NCBI GenBank assembly: GCA_028751875.1
Contig: CM054153.1
Coordinates: 27,558,552-27,622,551, forward strand
From: Rapana venosa
Lineage: Eukaryota > Mollusca > Gastropoda > Neogastropoda > Muricidae
Direction of reading: 5' to 3'
DNA: 64,000 nt
The position numbers and the translations under genes were made by a program. A model generated the notes under the pieces. It had not been told where the DNA came from. It saw only the letters and a program-made list of their open reading frames with translations, and ran no database searches. This document shows, one piece after another, positions 1 to 10,869 of the stretch (within the stretch, counting starts at the first letter, position 1; each line of letters begins with the position of its first letter).

Positions 1-51
<51 letters not shown>
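1..51. repeat. (GA)n microsatellite at window edge
   Basis: Perfect GA dinucleotide run that continues off the left edge of the window. Confidence 0.97.
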
Positions 52-57
<6 letters not shown>

Positions 58-599
58 CACATATAACTGTAGATGTGAGAATCGATAAAAACATGTACGT
101 GAAACTATCCTCCTCCCATCCCCCACAAACTTTGGTTTCTAAGTAAATCGGGGCAGCTTTGGATTGTTTTGGCTTTTTCAGTTACCTTGTTTCGTATGAC
201 GTGGATGTGGATATGGTGTAACAAGCAAGGGCTGCTCAATATGCTCGTAGCCTTAGTCTAACACGTTGAGCTAAACAGATTTTTACTATGCAAATGCTTT
301 TCATATGATAGCATACAAGTTGTGGAAATCGATGTCACCACGTGGATGGTATTATTACACTAAGTAGAGTTGTATCCAGGGCAACTGAAGAAAAATGGAG
401 GAATTCTGTTAGCCTGCTGTAATAAGTTTCCTGCGGAAGAAATCCTAACGTACAAGAGACATACACAAAGACTTTGTGGAGACAAGGGGAGCATGATTCT
501 GCATATTCGGCGGTTATTTAGCGGTCAGTTGATTTGAGCAATTAAAATGGGGGGGGGGGGGGGGGGGGGGGGACTTTAATGATGACCATAACTGCAATA
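52..599. other. unassigned sequence with a poly-G tract
   Basis: No gene or recognisable element is seen. A run of 24 G lies at 549-572, directly before the mariner relic. Confidence 0.6.
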
Positions 600-1410
600 T
601 ACTAAAGACCATCACCGCCATCAGAGGCAACTGCCATGATCCAAGACATAGTCATGGCAGACAGGAGAATAACTGTCACATACTGACCATCTCTTGGGGA
701 AGTGTTCACTTCATTCTTACCAAAGATCTGGAAATAAGAACAGAATTTGTGAGGTGGGTGCCAAGACTTGTTGAACACGACTTAAGAACACACTGGGCAG
801 AAGATGTCCCAGAGCAATCTATTTCAGTTTTGCGGCAGGTCCAGGCTACTTTCTTGGCTGTGTTGCAGGCCACTGTACATGAGACGTGGGCTCATCACTT
901 GGCACTCGAGATGATGAGGTTAATGCAGCAGAAACATGTTGATTCAGCACTTCAAGTTGTTAGAAGAGGGGTAGCTCCAGTCTTCTGGGACACAACTGGT
1001 AGTCTTCTCCTGGATAGTTTTGAGAAAAAAAAGTCACACAACTGGTGAAAACCGTGCGAAATTGCTACCCAACCTCGAGACATATTCATGTCCGATTGCC
1101 TAGCAAAATTTCCTAGAGGCGCGCGCGTTGTCCCACCGAGACAAAGCACACATAATTATGCTGTTACCATGTTTACAGCATGTTATGGCGAGTTTGTCAT
1201 TGTTCATTATCCGCTACCTACACTACTGTACACATTCGGCTCTATCTGACTTCTTCCTACTCTTAAATCCAGCCATAAAATAAGGAACAACCAACGGCCC
1301 TTTGTAAAACACTCACTGAAGCCCAGCTGCGCCGCTGGAAAAAGTACATGATGTTAAATGGAGACTGCGTTAAGAAAGAACCTGTAAGAGAAAGATCTTC
1401 AGACCACGCC
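600..1410 (+). pseudogene. decayed mariner-type transposase
   Basis: Translating all three forward frames gives segments in the order expected for a mariner (IS630/Tc1/mariner) transposase. An ADRRIT helix-turn-helix piece lies near 650, and GSVHFILTKDL follows near 690. RWVPRLV starts at 749, and HETWAHH sits where the family has DETWVHH. QKHVDS and FWDTTGSLLLD lie near 930-1015. A frameshifted LSHRDKAH lies near 1127 where the family has FHxDNAPxH. LKSSHK-like and LNGDCVKK-like C-terminal pieces lie near 1265 and 1355. The longest open stretch is 99 codons (749-1048). The first catalytic Asp is replaced by His, and stops and frameshifts break the rest, so it cannot encode active enzyme. The N-terminal third and terminal inverted repeats were not found. 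Known family: cut-and-paste DDD transposase. Family assignment is strong; exact ends are uncertain. Confidence 0.85.
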
Positions 1411-2049
1411 TTCATAGTTTAGCTCTAAACTTATTGAACAAGCCACGCACATGAAATATTCAGCAAGCGTGCCATATCCGTCACAAACTGGTACTTAAAA
1501 CTCATCAGCGTCTTTTCGCATTCAACGCACAGGCAAGACACCCACCACTTACCTATTTACTGGTAACAGTATAGAAGTCCACTTAACGAGCCAGACTGAT
1601 TAAGAGCCCAGTTTGGAATGCCGATCCCGAAGACTGCAAAACAAACTTACCACAGACATGAAAATAGACAGACAGGCAGACATGAATACAAAGAAATGAG
1701 GTAAGCTAGAGAGAAGGTTAGGGTGGATTTCAAAACTATTTCCCCTTACGTATTTCTTCCCCTTACGTATTTCATATTAATTAGGGATGACAATAATGAT
1801 CACTAAGTGGTTTTCTGTTGGTATGGTTTTGGAAATTAAAAGGTGAGGTTGCTTTGTTTTACAGTGAATGGGGAGTATCTGTATGAAAGCGTTACACTCT
1901 GCCCTTCCGCCCTAGAACATAAGGTTAATTAAAGTTTGAGGCAGATATCCAGGATAAATAACGTCCTCAGCGAGGTTGGGAAGTCTTAATATTATCTTCT
2001 GTGACTTCAACTATTACAACAGGTAGTGCATCCTAACTTCTCCTTCTGA
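1411..2049. other. unassigned sequence
   Basis: No coding or repeat family recognised. A short direct repeat of TTCCCCTTACGTATTTC occurs twice near 1740-1775. Confidence 0.5.
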
Positions 2050-2312
2050 GTTTCCCCTGGAGTTAACATCAGTACTGACTCCACTTCCCCCAAAGTCCTT
2101 TGACGATAAACTATAAACTAAAGACTATAAAACAAGGACCCGCGTGTGAACGCGTGCATAACATCTTGCGCGCACGTTAAAACCTGTTCTTCCTTTCGGA
2201 TGAGTAGGCCATTCGTGCAGGTGAGAACGGATGACCAAAAAAATGCATTAAAAAACGCATGCACACTGGTGTCGCGTTTAGACACCATCCCCAAAGTTGA
2301 AATGCAGCTATG
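2050..2312 (+). mobile_element. SINE group II, 5'-truncated
   Basis: It matches the body and tail of the full group II copy at 11956-12370. Shared pieces are GGAGTTAACATCAGTACTGA, an AAAGTCCTTTG-like segment, a CATCTTGCGCGCACGTTAAA-like stretch, and the tail beginning TTTAGACACCATCCCC. The tRNA-like head is missing. The tail runs into a TG-rich stretch at 2311-2350. Confidence 0.8.
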
Positions 2313-2397
2313 CGTGTGTGTGTTCTATGCGTGTTTGTGTGTGTGTGTTGTTGTTGACTTCAATTTTACGTCTGTTCACTTTTAGTGATATTAGACG

Positions 2398-2521
2398 CCC
2401 CCCCCCCCCCCCCCCGCCATCCCCTCAAAAAAACAAACCAAACAAACAAACAAACAAAAAAACCGGGAGATGTGGATGTGGTGTTAAAAAAAAAAAAAAA
2501 AAAAAAATAATAATAATAATA
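2398..2521. repeat. poly-C, poly-A and (TAA)n tracts
   Basis: 18 C at 2398-2415, an (AAAC)n-like stretch, 22 A at 2486-2507 and (TAA)n at 2508-2521. On the minus strand the TAA run reads as the ATT tail of the LINE remnant beside it. Confidence 0.85.
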
Positions 2522-2798
2522 ATCTCGAAAAACTTGGCAATGCGACAGGAATTTAAAAAACAACAAAAAAACCAACAAGTCATTAACGTTAATGTAACTA
2601 TAACAAATGTCCTATGGGACTGTAACAAAGACCTATCACAATTTCAAATGCCAATTTTAAATTACTGAATATGCTGGTGAGGGAGTTTTCAGAAAAATGG
2701 GGCATGAAAGGTTTTACACTCTGGCAGTCAAAAAGTATATGAGTATTAGTGATATTCTCACCACACAGGCATTTACCATTTTTGCTGAATTTGGTTAT

Positions 2799-2801
<3 letters not shown>
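2508..2801 (-). pseudogene. LINE 3' end, C-terminal Cys/His region of ORF2
   Basis: Minus-strand reading 2801-2598 (67 aa) contains CLCGENITNTHILFDC. This is the CxC...H...C arrangement typical of the C-terminal zinc-knuckle region after the reverse transcriptase of many non-LTR elements. FSENSLTSIFSN and YSPIGHLL follow. A roughly 75-base 3' region then ends in an ATT-repeat tail at 2521-2508, as expected for a 5'-truncated LINE insertion. The reverse transcriptase domain itself is absent. Clade is not determined. Confidence 0.65.

Positions 2802-2866
<65 letters not shown>
2801..2866. repeat. (TG)n microsatellite
   Basis: Nearly perfect TG run with one interruption. It abuts the 5' edge of the minus-strand LINE remnant. 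Confidence 0.97.
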
Positions 2867-2867
<1 letters not shown>

Positions 2868-4385
2868 GTTCTTCTCCCCTCCATCTAGGCTACCCCTCCT
2901 GGCAAAGTACCCAGCAGGCTGGTCTATGTAAAGGCAGAGAATCTGCCGAGATGACTGCTCTATCCTGGTTTCTGTCTCTCAAACAGTCGTCACTGTTTAT
3001 TTCCCGTTCTGTGACATAAGCACACACACACACAAACAAACAACAAACAGTTGACTGTAAGAATATAAAATTAGAAAGAAAGGGGGAAAAAAGACCCGCA
3101 ACCACCCACAACAACCACACCCAAATAAAGGAACGATCAATGAAAAATCGGGGGGGAAAAAACTCACCCTGACCAAATGCAACTGACCCTCCCCTCCTCC
3201 ACCGCCCCCCCCCCCCCCCCCCCCCACCCCACCCCCACCCAAATCGAATGAACAAGACCGAGTAGAAAAGGCAAAATAGGAAAGAGCAACAGGTCAGGGG
3301 AGAAAAATGGAATGAGGAAAGCTTGATGGGCGTGAAAAGACCGTGGAAAGAATGGATGTGACAGAGCCTTCCCTCTGCAGATCAGTGCAAGAAGAAGATG
3401 TGATGACCACGGATAGACTGCTGTCTGTGTTATAATCCATCCATCCACTGTTTCACCTTTCTCTATTGCTGTACACTGCTGCCGTGTTTCTCCTGTGTTG
3501 CCTATTGTTGGGTTTTTTGTTGTTGTTGTTTTTGTGTTTTAGTTTTCTCTTCTTTTCTTCTATTTTTTTATGTAACAACCCTTGTTATGTATGGTCTCTG
3601 TGGTCGGTGGGATTATAAACAATAACATTGGATTAGATTCTAAGGGGGGGGGGGGGGGGGTCTTTCTTTTCGGTGGGGGGGGGGGGGGGGGAGGGGATGA
3701 CTAGGAGTTCTGGTAGTCAATAGTTAGTTTATTAGTTTTACTGTGAACACTTAGAGTGAAGTTATTTTCCTTTATGAGGTATCGGCACTGGTTTGGCGTT
3801 TGCGGTCTCCTGAGTTATAAAACTCCTGATGAATATGGGTTGGGTTGTTTTTTTTAGAAATTTGACATTGTTTTCTAAATATCATACATTAATATAATGA
3901 AACTAACAATACTAATACCAATAATACTAATAATAATGATGATGGTAATAATAATGATAATAATAATCCTGGATATGATGCTGGGACCAAATCTACTTTT
4001 AAAACAACCAAAAAAACATGGCTTCTGTGAAAGAAGTTGTGTAGAGATGAAGGACTGCTTTAAAAACGTTCTTGGTTTTCCTCCCTTGTAAAGCTTCTGT
4101 TTTGTTTTAAACCTGTATAAATTCTTATCTTTGTGAATCACTGCCCCGAAAGTCAGGAGTTTTGAATTAAAAGAACAGGTGCATGCAATATTCCCTACAA
4201 TAGAAAGTCATGAATCGGATTCAGTAAAGTTTTTGTCCCTCTGGAAGTCAGAGTTGTTTAGAAATGGTTCTCTAGATTTACGTCTGAGCTTGTTTTTTTT
4301 TTGTTTTAGCTTGTTTGTTTCCTTGTTGCTGGGTTTGGGTTTGGGTTTTTTGTTGTTGTTGGTTTTTGTGTGTTTTTTTGGGGGG
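2867..4385. other. unassigned sequence with homopolymer tracts
   Basis: No gene recognised. Contains poly-C at 3204-3225, two poly-G tracts at 3644-3660 and 3675-3691, and AAT/GAT triplets at 3903-3968. GT-rich low-complexity sequence lies at 4310-4380. Confidence 0.6.
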
Positions 4386-4722
4386 TCCTTCTTAGAACTC
4401 TGAAGTTCACCAATGGTAAGATTTTCGCGTATGCGACCGGTTCCCCCCCCCCCCCCCCACACACACACACACATTTCGATGGCAGCATTCCGACTTCAGG
4501 GATAATGTCTAAACGCAACGCCTATGTGCATGCAGATTTTATTTTTATTTTGTCATCTGTTCCTACCGGCACGAAATGGCCTAGTCTTTCTAAAGGCAGA
4601 CGCGTTTTTGACGTGCGCAGGATATTCTGCGTGCATTCGCACATGGGGCCTCGGTTTATAGTCTCATCCAAAGGACTTTGGCATTCAGTTCGAATTTCTT
4701 GTCAAACTGGGAAGAAAGGGAC
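4386..4722 (-). mobile_element. SINE mosaic (group II tail, group I/II body, group III 5' part)
   Basis: Read on the plus strand it begins with the reversed group II tail (TTCACCAATGGTAAGATTTT). The shared body follows (GGCCTCGGTTTATAGTCTCA). It ends with TTCAGTTCGAATTTCTTGTC and GGGAAGAAAGGG, which match the group III copy at 28683-28972. The tRNA-like head is lost. A C-run plus CA-run at 4443-4474 interrupts the tail at the same place where other copies have a C-rich spot. Confidence 0.8.
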
Positions 4723-4785
4723 GTCCTAGTTTGAAACTGCACATTCCACCAAAAATCTCATTACAGAAAAAAAAAGCTTGGCCAC

Positions 4786-5030
4786 TGAAGCTCTCCAGTG
4801 CAGACAGGGAAAAGTGGATAGAAACGATCGTGTTAAAAGTAGATCTGGTTTTATGGGGGGAGGGCTCAGTGAGAAAACACGATTAGTGCAGGCAGGGCAG
4901 TATGTGGGGGCCAATAAACTTTGCACAATTAAGGCAAAGCTCTCGGGTGGGATTTCCATCAGAACTCTCTAACAATTCAAGAGGCGGGAAAAGACATAAC
5001 GACAATGGCTGAGAAAGCAGGAAATCAAAG
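4786..5030 (+). repeat. family E repeat (inverted match to 19285-19520)
   Basis: The CAGACAGGGAAAAGTGGATAG segment, GTATGTGGGGG(C)C and a GACATAACGAC...GCTGAGA stretch match the reverse complement of 19285-19520. They also match part of 15600-15840. No coding sense was seen. Confidence 0.75.
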
Positions 5031-5045
5031 CGCACAACTAAACTA

Positions 5046-5162
5046 AAGTCGGATGCGCTGGGCCTGGCTTGTCAGGCGCTTAACGGCAGCGCAATGCATT
5101 TTCGCCCATATGACAGACAACAGTAGTTGCTGTCTGAGCGTTAGACGAAAAAGAAGAAACTG
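5046..5162 (+). mobile_element. SINE-like group C copy
   Basis: Contains the group core GGATGCGCTGGGCCTG, GGCGCTTAACGGCAGCGCAA and TTGCTGTCTGAGCGTT, with a GAA-rich end. Sister copies are at 8750, 20425, 25538(-), 27535(-) and 32130. No clear tRNA box pair is visible, so the class is provisional. Confidence 0.75.
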
Positions 5163-5989
5163 TACGACGACTGGAAGACAGCAAAAAAGAGGCCAACTTG
5201 TGGACTACAATGTCTTATAGAGCAGAGACAGAAACGCAGGGGAAAAAAACCGGACAGAGGTGATGAAAGAAACAACAACAAAACATGAAAAACCATGTTT
5301 GTAAAACTTTCTGAGATTGTTGCAGGAAAAATAAAATAATGGTGCATAATATCTATGGAGAACTCCGAAGTGACTTTCAGATCTGCAGCCAGATGTATGC
5401 CAGATATAGTTATCATCATCGTCGTCATCTTCATCACAAGAAGAATTCGTGGTTACTATGATTATTAATTTTATCTGCGTCGTCATTCTATCATCATTGT
5501 CATTATTGCTCTTTTAGATGACTTGGATAGTTAAATATTTACCTAGGATACTATAACGGAGGAATACATTTGCACGCGTGTGCAAGAGTAGCGCCACCCC
5601 TATAAAAAAAAATTTTGTATGTATAATTATATATCTATTTTCCTATGAGAGCGGCTTTTTTCCTACATGAACATCCCCGTTAAAATCCAGTCACTCGCAT
5701 CGTTTCCGAGCTTAACTTTTATTCCCCATAACCGTGACAAGCACGATGCTCCTACTTCAAGAATTGATAGTTATGTATCACACACTTCGATAGGAGAGTT
5801 TGCTGAATGAAATATTCCTTGAAAAAAAAAAGACAAATAATAAATCAGGCGCAGATCGTTACATGCCGGCCTGCCATTGCGCAAGAGGTGAGTGCCACTT
5901 CCCCCGTGAAGTTCATCAAATAACTGCCTCAATCAGAGAAACCCATTAGCTAGGGCCAGAAAAGAGTGGATAGGGGCGAGAGCGTTAGA
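5163..5989. other. unassigned sequence
   Basis: Mostly unique AT-rich DNA. A CAT/CGT-triplet patch lies at 5412-5510. The minus-strand reading frame over it is a product of the triplets. Confidence 0.5.
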
Positions 5990-6563
5990 GGGAGGGAGAC
6001 AGTGTGATGAGGGTGAGGAGACAGTGTGAGGGAGACAGTGTGATGAGGGTGAGGAGACAGTGTGAGGGAGACAGTGTGATGAGGGTGAGGGAAGCAGAGT
6101 GAGGGTGAGGGAGAGTGTGATGAGGGTGAGGGAGACAGTGTGAGGGTGAGGGAGACAGTGTCAGGGTGAGGGAGACAGTGTGAGAGTGAGGGAGAGGGAG
6201 ACAGTGTGAGGGTGAGGGAGACAGTGTGAGGGTGAGGAAGACAGTGTGAGATTGAGGGAGACAGTGTCTGGGTGAGGGAGACAGTGAGAGTGAGGGAGAG
6301 GGAGACAGTGTGAGGGAGAGGGAGACAGTGTGAGGGTGACAGTGTGAGGGAGAGGGAGACAGTGTGAGAGTGAGGGAGACAGTGTGAGGGAGAGGGCGAC
6401 AGTGTTAGGGAGAGGGAGACAGTGTTAGGGAGAGGGAGACAGTGTGAGGGAGAGGGCGACAGTGTGAGGGAGAGGGAGACAGTGTGAGGGAGAGGAGACA
6501 GTGTGAGGGAGAGGGCGACAGTGTGGGGGAGAGGGAGACAGTGTGAGGGGAGGGGGGACAGTG
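5990..6563 (+). repeat. GAGACAGTGTGAGG minisatellite
   Basis: About 570 bases of imperfect tandem units built on GAGGGAGACAGTGTGAGGGA. Units are roughly 17-24 bases, with variants GTGATGAGGGTGAGG early and GAGGGCGACAGTGTGAGG late. The order of variants changes along the array, a usual sign of local unit turnover. Strongly purine-biased on this strand. Confidence 0.93.
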
Positions 6564-6564
6564 T

Positions 6565-6653
6565 TACTGTAAACCCGATTGTTAAAAGGGGCTCAAACAG
6601 AAAACCTTATTAGTACAGGCATATCTGTATGTGAGGTGTGTATGTTGTTGTGT

Positions 6654-6720
<67 letters not shown>

Positions 6721-6995
6721 ACGCGCGTAGGTGCGTGCGTGAGTGTGTGTGTGTGTGTGTTTGTGTGTCTGTGCCTGTGTGTCTGTCTGTCTATCCGTGT
6801 GTGTCTAAGCGCGTGTGCGCTTGGGGAATAGCTTTCAGAAAATGAGAACGTGGATTCCGAGTCAGCGCTTTCTCAATCAGAATTGTCTGGTGCTTCACAA
6901 ATGTTGGCTGAAGATATAAAGACTTGCTGAGACAGCCAGAAATCAGAGCTATAGAAGATGAAGAAAGGCGGTCAGAGAGACTACTTGTCCTGTCC
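6565..6995 (+). repeat. family E copy split by a (TG)n array
   Basis: 6565-6640 resembles 4820-4905 (cGATTGTTAAAA, a GAAAACCTTATTAGTRCAGGCA-like piece). 6828-6995 resembles 15640-15830 (GATAGCYTTCAGAAAA, CAGAATTGTCT, GCTGAGACAGC). Between them lie (TG)n at 6652-6720 and TG/TCTG variants to 6800. The array appears to have grown from the short GTGTGTG of the family consensus. Confidence 0.7.
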
Positions 6996-7028
6996 TGAGG
7001 GAATGTAATAACACGCACACACTCTCTC

Positions 7029-7064
7029 ACTCACACACACACACACGCACGCACACTCAAGAAA

Positions 7065-7134
<70 letters not shown>

Positions 7135-7222
7135 AATGCGCGTGCTACTTCATTTCCTAATTGCTGCGATATGTCTTGTTTATGTGAAGTCACACTGCAG
7201 TATATCTGACCCGTTTAAAAAT

Positions 7223-7258
<36 letters not shown>
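7029..7258. repeat. (CA)n and (TA)n microsatellites
   Basis: CA run with the main tract at 7068-7132, and a 34-base TA run at 7225-7258. Confidence 0.95.
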
Positions 7259-7260
<2 letters not shown>

Positions 7261-7519
7261 TCGCAATGCATTTCCTCATCCCATCTGTCTTGTAACCATA
7301 ACCGTTCAGTGAAGTGAAGCCACACGCATCTCTCATCCGTCATTGTGGGGAAAAGTGTTCAGTCTTACTGAGCAAATCTAGTCCGGGTTGGGGTGGGCTG
7401 GGGGCTGACTGGAGTCCTTGTGCCAACAGGCATTCTAGCTATTTGTTTTCGTTCCCCCCTACATCGTTCACAGTCTTGTTTATCAGTGGTTTTGTCTCAA
7501 CATATGATGTGTTCTGTTA

Positions 7520-7520
7520 T

Positions 7521-7591
<71 letters not shown>

Positions 7592-7620
7592 CCTCCCTCT
7601 CCCTCTTTCTCTCTCTCTTA
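7520..7620. repeat. (CT)n microsatellite
   Basis: Long CT run with a CCCTCC patch near 7590. It abuts the LINE remnant at 7636. Confidence 0.95.
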
Positions 7621-7635
7621 TCTCTCTTAGGCAAG

Positions 7636-7720
7636 ATATTTTTTGCTATCTTATCGTCTGATGACGATATTGTGATCAAATCTGTTGCAAAGTTTATTGC
7701 TGAAGCACTGAAATTATGAC
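7636..7720 (+). pseudogene. LINE ORF2 extreme C-terminus
   Basis: The frame ending at the TGA at 7717-7719 reads KIFFAILSSDDDIVIKSVAK and then FIAEALKL. A hydrophobic LAKFIxxAxKLR-like end with a nearby stop is a common finish of non-LTR ORF2 proteins of the kind seen at 10870-11095 and 31300-31600. Everything upstream is replaced by the CT array. The assignment rests on this short stretch. Confidence 0.45.
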
Positions 7721-7744
7721 AATCACAGCTAAGTACCAATTAGT

Positions 7745-7855
7745 TTAACATTTGTGACTAAAGTAACATTTATATTCTGTAATCTGCAGCAACATTTTGT
7801 GACACACCTAAAGAAACATTTATAATTGCACCGTAATCTCCAGCAAGAATATTTA
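7745..7855 (+). repeat. 55-base imperfect tandem pair
   Basis: A unit of form ACATTT(T)GTGAC...AAACATTTATA...CTGTAATCTSCAGCAA occurs twice in succession, probably inside the LINE 3' region. Confidence 0.6.
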
Positions 7856-8118
7856 TTGAAAATTTCACATACAATTTGATTGGATGGTCTAATATAGCAT
7901 TCTAGAATGATTTGCTATTGCTTTAGTTATTGTTTAGTGGCTCCTGTTGTTTGTCCTTGACATTGCTTTGTGTTCAGTTTGAAACTGAGTTTACGCCAGA
8001 GCTTAAAGTCGGATCCGTTCATAAAGAGCTCTGCTGGAGGTTGGTTATTTTCATTACGTTAAACGCATCATGTAATTTTTCTTGTATTTATTTGTATTTA
8101 CAAAAGAAAGTCGTGTTA

Positions 8119-8187
8119 CCCCCCCCCCCCCCCCCTCCTTGTCAATAGGCCACATTGGGCAATGACAATAAATTGGTCAAAGCGTCA

Positions 8188-8261
<74 letters not shown>

Positions 8262-8377
8262 ACAGTTTGCCCTTTTTTAACCCACCCATCCCCACCTCCC
8301 CCCCTCTCTTTTACTAACCCCTCCTCTCTCTCATATAAGGCTTGATCGTTTTCGCCCCTCCCCCAATATTTTCCCCG

Positions 8378-8447
<70 letters not shown>

Positions 8448-8527
8448 ATTATTTTGAGGGCTGGATGTAAAAAAGCATGTAATGCTTAATCTACTACCCT
8501 CTGAAAAATAAAAATTGTTCAAAATGT

Positions 8528-8591
<64 letters not shown>

Positions 8592-8611
8592 CTCCTCTCT
8601 CTCTCTCTCTC
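8119..8611. repeat. poly-C and three (CT)n arrays
   Basis: 17 C at 8119-8135; CT runs at 8190-8258, 8380-8444 and 8531-8611. The 86-base spacer 8445-8530 carries a diverged group I SINE tail (GGCTGGATGTAAAAAAGCAT). The spacer start at 8160-8189 ends in AATAAATTGGTCAAAGCGTC, a LINE-like polyadenylated end. Three arrays therefore each abut a retroelement end. Confidence 0.9.
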
Positions 8612-8749
8612 CTCCATTGCTCCCTTCCTCGATTTACGAACGATTTCTCCTCTCCTCTTAGATGATGATTTTGCTTCAGCACCTTGACAATACAGAACGG
8701 AGAGCAGTCACCACACACGCAAAGGGAACTAGAGGGCATTTTTCACGTT

Positions 8750-8945
8750 GGCCTTGATCCCTAAAGGGCAGTAGTCATGTCAGTCAGTATTCACACTCGC
8801 ATTGAGGCAAGACTTAAAATGTAACTATTCTCTCCCATGTCGCAGTCGGATGCGCTGGGCCTGATTTGTCAGGCGTTTAACGGCAGCGCGACGCATTTCC
8901 CTCATGTGACAGACAACAATAGTTACTGTTTGAGCGTTCCTGTTT
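8750..8945 (+). mobile_element. SINE-like group C copy
   Basis: Core GCGCTGGGCCTGATTTGTCA, GTTTAACGGCAGCGCGACGC and GACAGACAACAATAGTTACT. The upstream ACTATTCTCTCCCATG matches the 5' half of the copies at 25538(-) and 32130. Confidence 0.75.
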
Positions 8946-9005
8946 GCAAGAGATCTGATCTGCATTCATGTGAAGACAATCTTTTCTTTTTCTTTGCCAA
9001 TAAAT

Positions 9006-9120
9006 CTATCCCTGAAGTTGGAATGCAGCTACCCTAATGGCGGGCAAAAACGGTCATATTCGCAAAATCTCACCATTGGTGATTGGGGCTCTAGCCGAGA
9101 AACTAACAAAAACAAACGAA
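9006..9120 (+). mobile_element. SINE group II tail fragment
   Basis: CCTGAAGTTGGAATGCAGCT, CAAAATCTCACCATTGGTGA and GGGCTCTAGCCGAGAAAC match the 3' end of the full copy at 11956. It ends in an A-rich stretch and runs into CA/GA repeats. Confidence 0.8.
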
Positions 9121-9147
9121 ACACACACACACATACACACACGAGAG

Positions 9148-9209
<62 letters not shown>

Positions 9210-9299
9210 AGAGGAGAGGAGAGAGAGAGAGAACTCTGAACTGTTAATTAATATACAACGGCCTTTGGCCACAATGTGTGTGAGAGAGAGAGAAAGAGC

Positions 9300-9367
<68 letters not shown>

Positions 9368-9404
9368 TGAGAGTGAGAGAGACAGACAGAGAGAAAAAGA
9401 AAGA
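9121..9404. repeat. (CA)n and (GA)n arrays
   Basis: CA run 9121-9140, GA run 9142-9232 and GA run 9281-9404, with short AGAGAGG variants. Confidence 0.95.
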
Positions 9405-9588
9405 GATGTGAGCACTTCTGATATTTCCAGTTGACTTTAACTTGCTCACTATGGGAAAGCTGGGCAAAGTTCACTACTAATGGGCCTGAAGTTTCGGGTC
9501 ATGAGGGGGAGAACGTGTTTACAATCTCACATGTCAGCGTATGTGTAAACCTGCCAATGCTTTGGCCGCCTTCCTAATGATCAGCATA

Positions 9589-9700
9589 CAGAAGATCAAT
9601 TTGCCACATTAAAGACCTCGTAACTCATGTCAGCATCATGCCAGTAGCGGAAACGCATATCAACTGGACATGCGCACAAGGTTCCATCAGCGATATGGGT
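9589..9700 (+). mobile_element. SINE group IV 3' fragment
   Basis: CAGAAGATCAA, TTAAAGA and CTCATGTCAGCAT followed by a GCRGGTA-like segment parallel 56960-57030 of the full copy. The head is missing. Confidence 0.55.
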
Positions 9701-9915
9701 CATGCACGGGTCAAGCATCTCGCTAAGTGGGTTTCAAGGTAGATGGGATGTAGAGTGTATGGATTTCTCTGCACGCAGTGCCCTTTCCTTGGAAAAGCTA
9801 AGGAAATGAGGGAGAGAGAACAAGACAAAGAAGAAGAATCAGTCTTGTTTGTTTAACTGAGGGGAGCATGTTGTGTGTATTAAACACGATGAAGCTTCAT
9901 ATTTCAGAAGACTTA

Positions 9916-9917
<2 letters not shown>

Positions 9918-9986
<69 letters not shown>

Positions 9987-10067
9987 ACCTTGTAAGACTA
10001 AACGTGGCCTAAAATCGTCATCGTCTATGTCAAAGATCATTCATTCTTCTGGTTATTCATTCATATT

Positions 10068-10149
<82 letters not shown>

Positions 10150-10175
10150 CCTCCCTCCCTCCCTCCCTCCCCCTC
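9918..10175. repeat. two (CT)n arrays with (CTCC)n
   Basis: CT runs at 9918-9983 and 10074-10146, the second grading into CTCC units to 10170. The spacer 9984-10073 shows no recognisable element. Confidence 0.95.
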
Positions 10176-10371
10176 TACAGTAATTGCTAGTTCCGACTGT
10201 GGGTTTGTGTTGAATTTGCTTGTCAAATTGTACTTTACCACGTATCCTTATCATTAATCATTGCTAGATCAGCAACCTCCTTCATGTACGGGCACATGGG
10301 CTCTTTATAAATAAATATTTTTTTAGTTCAGTTTTCTCTCTACTCTCAACCTCCCTCCCCTCCCCTACCAC

Positions 10372-10396
10372 CCTCTCTCTCTCTCTCTCTCTCACA

Positions 10397-10445
<49 letters not shown>
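10372..10445. repeat. (CT)n-(CA)n compound microsatellite
   Basis: CT run directly followed by a CA run. Confidence 0.95.
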
Positions 10446-10448
<3 letters not shown>

Positions 10449-10705
10449 GTCTCATCATAGCTTTGTTTGTTCTCTCCAGTATGCTCTTTTATGTCCTCTC
10501 TCTCTTTTACCGATTCACGACAATGGCCTGTTTACAAGGTTGCTGTGTATTTTCGTGCCCATCATTCTTTGCCTTGGTATTTTTGACATTCGAAGCATGT
10601 TTTTGCCATATTCGCCCATGCCCGTGTGTGAGGTGCATGTCTTTTTAAAGAAATGTTTCCATGTCCATTCCGCTCCTCCCGTTCTAAGGAGTAGACTGGG
10701 AGGTT

Positions 10706-10781
10706 GGGGGGGGGGGGGGGGCGATATGGTATGGTCGCACAATTCCTTATTACCTTTGTTAGTGGATAATACTGCTCGCCT

Positions 10782-10856
<75 letters not shown>
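10706..10856. repeat. poly-G and (CT)n
   Basis: 16 G at 10706-10721 and CT run 10782-10856. The CT run abuts the LINE remnant at 10870. Confidence 0.95.
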
Positions 10857-10858
<2 letters not shown>

Positions 10859-10869
10859 AACAGGTTGCT

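Noticed and set aside
5990..6563. CRISPR-like array
   Set aside because: Units are contiguous with no unique spacers, so this is a minisatellite. The genome type also argues against it.
7393..7719. Long frames rich in Ser-Leu, Arg-Glu, Cys-Val or Thr-His throughout the window
   Set aside because: They are translations of CT/GA and CA/TG dinucleotide arrays, open in most frames by composition alone. Only the last 28 codons of this one resemble a LINE C-terminus.
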